Part shown: positions 57,763 to 64,000 of the stretch, piece after piece
Layout of the letters: every line of letters starts with the position of its first letter
Position numbering within the stretch: the first letter of the stretch is position 1
NCBI GenBank assembly: GCA_049841135.1
Contig: JASGHK010000001.1
Coordinates: forward strand, 186,001-250,000
From: JACRCT01 sp049841135
GTDB lineage: Bacteria > Myxococcota > Myxococcia > Myxococcales > UBA5297
DNA: 64,000 nucleotides
Direction: 5' to 3'
The notes under the pieces: generated by a model
Databases searched by the model: none
What the model was told of the DNA's origin: nothing
The model's input: the letters and a program-made list of their open reading frames with translations, nothing else
Made by a program: the position numbers and the translations under genes

Positions 57763-58471
57763 GCGCTTGCCAGCCTCGCGGCTCTGCCTGGTCCTCGCGC
57801 TGCTCGCCGCCACCGGCTGCGTGACGGCGTCGCCCAAGCCCTCCGTCGAGCTGAAGGGCCACCCCGAGCCGGAGATCCAAGGCGCCACGCACGTCGTCAA
57901 GCCGGGCGAGACGCTCTGGCGCATCGCCAAGGCCTACGGGGTCACCGTCGAGGACCTCTCCATCGCCAACAACCTGGGCGACGGCGCCAGGCTCGCCTCG
58001 GGCCAGGAGCTCTTCGTCCCCGGGGCCAAGGCCAAGGTGGACGTGCCGCCCGGCGAGTCCCCGCCGCCGGAGGTGAGGCCGATTCCGCAGGGCGACGCGC
58101 CGCTCGCCTGGCCGCTCGTCGGGGTCCTGTACGCACGCTTCGGCCCTCGCGGGGACACCAAGCACGAAGGCATCGACATCGCCGCTCCGCTCGGGTCGAG
58201 CGTGCTCGCCGCCTCCGACGGCGAGGTCCTCTTCGCCGGCGTGCAGAAGGGCTACGGCAACGTGGTGGCCCTCCAGCACGCCAAGAACCTCGTGACCCTC
58301 TATGCCCACAACCAGCAGCTGCTGGTGAAGGAGGGCGAGAAGGTCAAGACCGGCCAGCCCATCGCCAAGGTGGGGGAGGCCAGCAAGACCACCGGACCCC
58401 ACATTCACTTCGAGGTCCGCGAGAACGGCCAGCCCAAGGACCCGCTGCGGTTCCTCCCCGTGCCGCGCTAG
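57755..58471 (+). CDS. LysM/M23 peptidase lipoprotein (NlpD-like)
   Basis: A 238-residue lipoprotein. The signal is LVLALLAATGC (Cys about 22). A LysM domain at about 43-90 (HVVKPGETLWRIAKAYGVTV, NNLGDGARLASGQELFVPG) is followed by a proline-rich linker and an M23 domain: KHEGIDIAAPLGSSVLA (His and Asp ligands), GYGNVVALQHAKNLVTLYAH and TGPHIHFEVR (HxH). The zinc ligands are all present, so unlike E. coli NlpD it may itself cut peptidoglycan cross-links. It overlaps surE by 8 bases and is likely transcribed with it. Confidence 0.88.
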   Translation: MGERLPASRLCLVLALLAATGCVTASPKPSVELKGHPEPEIQGATHVVKPGETLWRIAKAYGVTVEDLSIANNLGDGARLASGQELFVPGAKAKVDVPPGESPPPEVRPIPQGDAPLAWPLVGVLYARFGPRGDTKHEGIDIAAPLGSSVLAASDGEVLFAGVQKGYGNVVALQHAKNLVTLYAHNQQLLVKEGEKVKTGQPIAKVGEASKTTGPHIHFEVRENGQPKDPLRFLPVPR

Positions 58472-58582
58472 CCGCCAACGCCTCCCGCGACGCCGCCAGG
58501 CGATCGGGACGATGGCGTGGCTTGGCCGGGGGGCCGTCACTACAATCCTGGCCACTCGTTTGTCAGCAAGGCGGGGACCCAA

Positions 58583-59725
<1,143 letters not shown>

Positions 59726-59772
59726 GAGGGAAGCCGGCGTCGAGACCGGCTTCTCCAGCGACGAGAAGGAGA

Positions 59773-60348
59773 ATGACCGTGAAGACGCTGCGCCTGCTCG
59801 CGATCGCCCTGGCGATCGCGCTCCCCGCCACCGGCCTCGCCGCCGACACCAAGGACGGCAAGAAGGACTCCAAGGTCGAGGGGACCAAGCCCAACCTGGG
59901 CGAGTTCAAGCTCGACACGAGCCCGAGCGCGGCCGGCGGCAGCGGCGCGACGGGAGCCAGCGGGAGCACCGGCGCGACGGGGGCTGCGGCCAGCGACCCG
60001 AACCAGCCGGCCAAGCCCGCGAAGAAGGAATTGGACGTCTCGCGGATGCTCTTCGACGGCGAGGGCGTGCGGCAGGTGGTGAAGTTCTACATGCCCGAGA
60101 TCCAGGAGTGCTACGAGCGCGTCCTGGCCGACACCGGCAGCAAGCTCGAGGGCCGCGTGGTGGTGGGCTTCATCGTCGACACCAACGGCAACGTGACCGA
60201 CGCGCGGGTGCTGCAGAAGAAGAGCACGCTCAAGAACGACCGCGTCCACGACTGCGTGCTGAAGATGAAGTACTGGGCGTTCCCCAAGCCCGGCGACAAC
60301 CGCGACCACCCGATCGAGTACCCGTTCGATCTGAAGGTGTCGCAGTAG
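59773..60348 (+). CDS. AgmX/PglI C-terminal (TonB-C-like) domain protein
   Basis: A 191-residue secreted protein with a signal (LLAIALAIALPATGLA) and a charged Lys-rich segment. A Gly/Ala/Ser/Thr linker of GSTGATG repeats spans about 55-75. The C-terminal domain carries KFYMPEIQECYERVLADTGS, LEGRVVVGFIVDTNGNVTDA, RVLQKKSTLKNDRVHDCVLK and MKYWAFPKPGD. The two conserved cysteines (ECYE, DCVL) define the AgmX/PglI domain. AgmX is named after adventurous gliding motility in Myxococcus, but this domain is widespread and does not prove a motility role. The stop codon is the first codon of a REP-like inverted repeat. Confidence 0.82.
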   Translation: MTVKTLRLLAIALAIALPATGLAADTKDGKKDSKVEGTKPNLGEFKLDTSPSAAGGSGATGASGSTGATGAAASDPNQPAKPAKKELDVSRMLFDGEGVRQVVKFYMPEIQECYERVLADTGSKLEGRVVVGFIVDTNGNVTDARVLQKKSTLKNDRVHDCVLKMKYWAFPKPGDNRDHPIEYPFDLKVSQ

Positions 60349-60613
60349 CGGACCTCACCCCCGGCCCCTCTCCGGCTTCGCGGAGAGGGGTGACTTCGTC
60401 TCGTCCACACGCCCGCTTTCGTGCGATCGGCTTCGGCGACCTCAGCTTCGCCGAGAGACACGCCGGCTTTCGTGCGACCCGCCTCGGCCACTTGCGGCAA
60501 GTCGTGCGACCCGTCTGCTGGCCGAAGGTACAGGAGTCCAGGTTCGATCCCGCTCGCGAAGCCAAGTCACCCCTCTCCGCGAAGCCGGAGAGGGGCCGGG
60601 GGTGAGGTCCGCT
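60347..60613. repeat. Pair of 50-bp perfect inverted REP-like arms
   Basis: The arm AGCGGACCTCACCCCCGGCC with CCTCTCCGGCTTCGCGGAGA and GGGGTGACTT (60347-60396) occurs as an exact inverted copy at 60564-60613. Each arm holds its own palindrome (CCCCTCTCCG...CGGAGAGGGG). The 167-bp centre holds no gene, only short partly repeated GCTTTCGTGCGA strings. Both arms overlap or touch the stop codons of the flanking convergent genes. Confidence 0.9.
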
Positions 60614-61476
60614 ACTTCAGCTCGAATCTCGCGGGTCTCCGGGAACTTCGCCGTCGCCTTCTTCATCGCGCCCTCGATGACCGAGAAGACCTCGTACGTC
60701 TTCCCGGCCACCGCCGGCACCGCCACGCGCGGCCCGGTCCCCGCCATCACGCCGTCGACGAAGACCGGCACGCCTTTCGGCGCCTTGACGATGAGCAGGT
60801 CGCTGACTGACGCCAGCCGGGAAAGCGACTTGAAGGCCACGTCCATGGCGATGCCGAAGTTGATGGCGCTGGCGTCGGTGATCCCCGCGGTGACGATGCC
60901 GACCACCCGGCCCTGGCGGTCGAAGATGGGCCCGCCGGAGTTGCCCGGGTTGAGCGGAATCTGCGTCTGGAAGACCGGGTGATCGGCGCCCTCGGGGTAG
61001 ATGTTCGAGACCATGCCGCTGTTGAAGGTCCAGATCGCGCCGCGCCCGTGCCCGATGGACCCGACCCAGCTGCCGATGCGCACGTCGGCGAGCGTCGCCC
61101 GCGCTGGGACCGGGGCGTCGGCCACTGCTATCTGCACCAGCGCGAGGTCGATCTTGTCCGCCGCCTTCTCCACCACCGTGCCCGGCAGCCGGCGGCCGTC
61201 GCGCAGGACGACCTCCACCTTGGGCTTGCCTTCCACGACGTGGGCGTTGGTGAGGATGAGCCCGTCACGGGTGACGAAGAAGCCGGAGCCGAAGTGGTCG
61301 CCGCAGAGGATGAAGACGACCCCGGGCGCCACCGACTCGAAGAGCTTTTGCTGCTGCTGCTCGAGCTCCGCCAGCGCTCCGCCAGTGGCTTTCGACTCCG
61401 CGGCCGCACTCGCAGGCGCCGGCGTTGGCGCGGCCGTCAGCGCGAGCGAGAGGGTGAGCGCGAGGGCGGCGATCAC
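60612..61476 (-). CDS. Trypsin-like serine protease with C-terminal PEGA domain, frame probably broken at 60619
   Basis: About 288 residues as restored. The signal ends at ALTAAPTPAPASA. The S1C protease domain has the catalytic His in LILTNAHVVEG, Asp in KIDLALVQIA and Ser in NPGNSGGPIFD. A PEGA-type beta-sandwich follows (APKGVPVFVDGVMAGTGPRV, AVPAVAGKTYEVF). There is no PDZ domain, unlike DegP. At the end, ETREIRAEVADLTPG runs on into the REP arm as read. Restoring GC at AGCT 60619-60622 gives ETREIRALK and a TAG at 60614-60612, exactly on the REP border, which mirrors the AgmX-like gene opposite. The GTG start overlaps the stop of the upstream gene (GTGA). Confidence 0.8.
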
Positions 61477-62519
61477 AGCGTCACCTCGAGGCTCAGTCCG
61501 CCGCCGTCCTTGAGGAGCATCGGGCTCAGAGTCGCCTCGCCTTCGGGAAGGCCATAGTCCTTGCGCAGCTTCTGGTTGTACTTGTCGACCAGCCCGCGAG
61601 CCTCCTGGCCGTCGATGGTGTGCTCGGGGATGAGGGCGCCCACGACGATGAGCAGGACCCCGGCCCCCGCCGTGACGCCGCCGGCGACGAGCGCGGTGGT
61701 GCGCTGGTCCTTCTGGGACTGCGACGGCGGTGACCAATCGTCCCCGATGGTGTCGAAGCCGACCACGGCCATGGTGATCGCGCCGGAGGCGACGCCGGTG
61801 ATGCCGAGGACGGTCGCGGCGACCTTGCCGGCCTTGCGCGCGCGATAGCCCGACGCGAGGTCCTGCCGTCCCACCAGCTCGTAGAACTCGGCGCCGGCGA
61901 GCCGGGTCTGCCCGTAGCTGCCTCGCCCCGGCAGGCCCCACCTGGTGCCGAGCGACTCGGGACTGTGGCTGAAGGTGAGCTTCGAGTGCTCGTAGGCCTG
62001 CTTCTTGGAGTCCACCGGCGTGGGCGTGCCGCGCGCGTGCTCCACGGCGTCGAGGGCCGCTTGCGGAACGCCGGTGACGGCCACCGGGCCCGAGCGAGGC
62101 GCGAGAGGCTGGCCTTGCTCGACGCTGAAGGCGCCCTGCGCGGCGCTGGTCTTGTCGTAGAAGGTGCCGACGGCCATGGGCGGCCTGTCCGACGCACCCG
62201 GGAAGACGCGGACGACCAGCACGAGGTCCACCGGCAGCGCGCTGCAGCGCCTGACGATCTCCTGGTCGGACGCGGTGGCGATGTCGCCCAGGTTGGCGGC
62301 ATCCATCACCAGCCGGACGCGGTCCGAAGCTCGCAGCGCGGCCTGCAGCGCCTCCGAGGCCGCCGCCGACCCGGACACCGCTCCGCCAGCGCCGGCGACG
62401 AGGATGGCGCGCTGGCTGCCGCCCTCTCCGAGGTAGGTGGCGATGGCCGGGCCGTTGAAACTGGCCGTCCAGGCGGGGTCGGCTGCGAGCAAGATGAGGG
62501 CTGCGAGGGCGGAGAGCAT
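61473..62519 (-). CDS. Secreted protein of unknown function with two membrane segments
   Basis: A 348-residue protein with a short signal (LSALAALILLAADPA). An alpha/beta N-terminal domain of about 140 residues follows (RVRLVMDAANLGDIATASDQ, LPVDLVLVVRVFPG), suggesting a domain that senses or binds a small molecule. A middle region of about 60 residues leads to two hydrophobic segments (KVAATVLGITGVASGAITMA, TALVAGGVTAGAGVLLIVVG). The C-terminal 50 residues are soluble. No known family. It is coupled to the PEGA protease by GTGA overlap, so they likely work together in the envelope. Confidence 0.6.
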   Translation of the reverse strand: MLSALAALILLAADPAWTASFNGPAIATYLGEGGSQRAILVAGAGGAVSGSAAASEALQAALRASDRVRLVMDAANLGDIATASDQEIVRRCSALPVDLVLVVRVFPGASDRPPMAVGTFYDKTSAAQGAFSVEQGQPLAPRSGPVAVTGVPQAALDAVEHARGTPTPVDSKKQAYEHSKLTFSHSPESLGTRWGLPGRGSYGQTRLAGAEFYELVGRQDLASGYRARKAGKVAATVLGITGVASGAITMAVVGFDTIGDDWSPPSQSQKDQRTTALVAGGVTAGAGVLLIVVGALIPEHTIDGQEARGLVDKYNQKLRKDYGLPEGEATLSPMLLKDGGGLSLEVTL

Positions 62520-62628
62520 GGCGGTGTCGTCCCGAGGAGAAAGAGCGGCGCGGATTCTACTGGGGCCAGGCGGAGCAGTCCTGCGCCAGCGTGCGGTCGA
62601 GGTCGGGCGGCGCGGCGGAGCGCGAATC

Positions 62629-64000
62629 CTACTGCGGCGCGGGCTCGTCCCAGGCGCTCTCGTAGCCGCCGGACGAGGTCACGTGCTCGATGAAGTCCCG
62701 GTAGAACGGGTGCGCGGAGACGGTCGCGCTGTCGCCCACGACCAGCAGGTGCCGGCGGGCCCGCGTGATGGCCACGTTCATGCGCCGCACGTCGGCGAGG
62801 AAGCCGACCTCGCCCGCGGCGTTGCTGCGCGTCAGGCTCACCACCACCGCCTCGTTCTCCCGGCCCTGGAAGCCGTCCACGGTGTCGATCTCCAGGCCCT
62901 CGACTGGCAGCAGCGAGCGCAGCACCTGGACCTGGGCGGAGTAGGGCGCGATGACCGAGATGCCGGAGGCCGGCACGCCAGCCGCCAGGAGCTCCCGAAC
63001 GCGCGCCGCGACCAGCTCCGCCTCCTGCGGGTTGCGACGGCTCTCTCCGTCCTCGCCGGTCGCGTCGTCGAAGCCCTTTCCGGCGGTGTCGAGGAAGACG
63101 ACCGGGCGCGCGAGCCGCGCCGAGGCCGTCACCGTGGGCAGCTGCGCCAGCGTGTGAGCCGCCACGTCCGGGTGCGCCCGGAGCTCGCCGCGATACATGG
63201 CCTTGGACGGGTAGGCCATGATCCGCTCGTGCATCCGGTGCTGCTCGCGCAGCATCCGTGCGATGCCCTGCCCGTGCTCGGCCAGCAGCCTCTCGAAGAG
63301 CGAGCGCGAGAGCCCGGCCTTGGCGGCCTCGGGCGAGAGCACGGTCGGAGGCAGCTGGAAGGGGTCTCCGGCGAGCACGGTCCGCTTGGCCCGCAGGACC
63401 GCCAGCAGGACCGACGGCTCGGTCGCCTGCGTGGCCTCGTCCACCACCGCGAGGTCGAACTCCTGGCGCTCGAGGATCTCGGTCTCCGCGCCGGTGCAGG
63501 TGGCGAAGACCACCTGGGCCTCGGAGACGATCCGCTCGCGCACCGACCGCATCCGCTCGCGGGCCTCGGCGAAGAGCCGCCCCGCCTCGCGCTTGGCTTC
63601 GCGCGCCTGGGCGTAGTGGTCCGCGGCCCGGCCCCGGGTCGCCTGCTTGCGGCTGCGCGCCAAGAGCGCGTGGGCCTCGTCGAGCAGCTCCCGGGCGATC
63701 CCCTGCGACTCGTGCGCCTCGACCTGCTCCTCCAGTGTCAACGGGAGCAGCGCCTCGCTCACCCGCGCCACGTGTCCCAGCCGCAGCACCCGCAGGCCGG
63801 ACGGCGCCACGCGGGCGAGCAGGTTGTCGACCGCGGCGTTGGAGGCGGCCGAAGCCAGCACGCGCTCTCCGCGGGCGACTGCGCGCTCGATGATCTCCGC
63901 GAGCACCGTCGTCTTGCCGGTCCCCGGCGGCCCGTGCACCAGCGCCACGTCCTTGGCCGCCAGCGCGAGGGAGAGCGCCTCGTTCTGCTCGGGGTTGAGC
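62629..64000 (-). CDS. SF1 helicase, IGHMBP2/UPF1-like, 3' part (5' end outside window)
   Basis: The frame is open to the right edge. The visible 457 residues begin within motif Q (LNPEQNEALSLALA) and show Walker A VHGPPGTGKTTVLAEI, motif Ia LASAASNAAVDNLLARV, motif II DLAVVDEATQATEPS (DEAT), motif III TVLAGDPFQLPPTV, motif IV LREQHRMHERIMAYPS and motifs V/VI VDGFQGRENEAVVVSLTRSN, RRMNVAITRARRHLLVVG. This is the UPF1-like family of 5'-3' SF1 helicases (IGHMBP2/SMUBP-2-type). In bacteria their role is not settled. Only the N-terminal oligonucleotide-binding part is missing. Confidence 0.88.
   Translation of the reverse strand, partial: LNPEQNEALSLALAAKDVALVHGPPGTGKTTVLAEIIERAVARGERVLASAASNAAVDNLLARVAPSGLRVLRLGHVARVSEALLPLTLEEQVEAHESQGIARELLDEAHALLARSRKQATRGRAADHYAQAREAKREAGRLFAEARERMRSVRERIVSEAQVVFATCTGAETEILERQEFDLAVVDEATQATEPSVLLAVLRAKRTVLAGDPFQLPPTVLSPEAAKAGLSRSLFERLLAEHGQGIARMLREQHRMHERIMAYPSKAMYRGELRAHPDVAAHTLAQLPTVTASARLARPVVFLDTAGKGFDDATGEDGESRRNPQEAELVAARVRELLAAGVPASGISVIAPYSAQVQVLRSLLPVEGLEIDTVDGFQGRENEAVVVSLTRSNAAGEVGFLADVRRMNVAITRARRHLLVVGDSATVSAHPFYRDFIEHVTSSGGYESAWDEPAPQ

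Noticed and set aside
60442..60611. C-terminal extension LTPGPSPASRRG of the PEGA protease
   Set aside because: It is the translated REP arm; restoring GC at 60619 places the stop exactly at the repeat border.

Overview
The window is about 70% G+C, densely coded on both strands, and most likely comes from a myxobacterial or related deltaproteobacterial chromosome (Myxococcota). This is inferred from the gene content: lipoproteins built of HWDG/DVWAVG repeats, a cysteine-rich CGxDGCGGxCGxC lipoprotein, an AgmX/PglI-type protein, a FecR-TPR anti-sigma-like protein, a PEGA-bearing protease, and REP-like palindromes that abut stop codons. I saw no rRNA, tRNA, CRISPR array, transposase or phage gene.

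Layout. 1-4.3 kb: tail of a leucine-rich-repeat protein, a PEP-utilising enzyme resembling rifampin phosphotransferase, and a lipocalin-like protein. 4.3-13 kb: two large HWDG-repeat lipoproteins plus a truncated third copy, flanking a secreted barrel-like protein, an ECF sigma factor and a FecR-TPR protein, then an ABM monooxygenase and a lone EF-Tu-domain-2-like protein. 13-25 kb: envelope proteins, DUF5752 and trehalose synthase TreT, membrane proteins including DUF2254 and HdeD, a GH15 glucoamylase/trehalase and a cNMP-binding patatin. 25-32 kb: an RbbA-type efflux operon (outer-membrane factor, HlyD, double-ATPase/permease, second permease). 32-43 kb: a carbon island with pfk, glk, alcohol dehydrogenase, D-lactate dehydrogenase, pyruvate kinase, phosphoglycerate mutase, an SCP2 protein and glycogen debranching enzyme. 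With TreT and GH15 nearby, it reads as storage-sugar breakdown, lower glycolysis and a lactate/alcohol outlet. 43-45.5 kb: small envelope proteins. 45.6-53 kb: a three-gene amidoligase operon (GATase, ATP-grasp, GCS2-like ligase) divergent from an operon of an intracellular S8 protease, a membrane protein, a TrmJ-like methyltransferase, an NAD(P)-binding protein and a PLD protein. 53-57 kb: osmolyte ABC transporter and MFS exporter. 57-64 kb: surE, an NlpD-like M23 protein, acyl-CoA dehydrogenase, AgmX-like protein, PEGA protease, an unknown secreted protein and a truncated helicase.

The most unusual observation concerns the DNA itself. About 21 reading-frame breaks interrupt otherwise intact, conserved genes. 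Eighteen are repaired by restoring one GC dinucleotide at a GCGC, and 13 of those are AGCGCT reduced to AGCT. The three others are single-base losses. Such sequence specificity suggests either a systematic read-out error at a modified AGCGCT motif or an in vivo deletion process. Annotation of the interrupted genes below assumes the breaks are not functional; coordinates give the full span of each gene.
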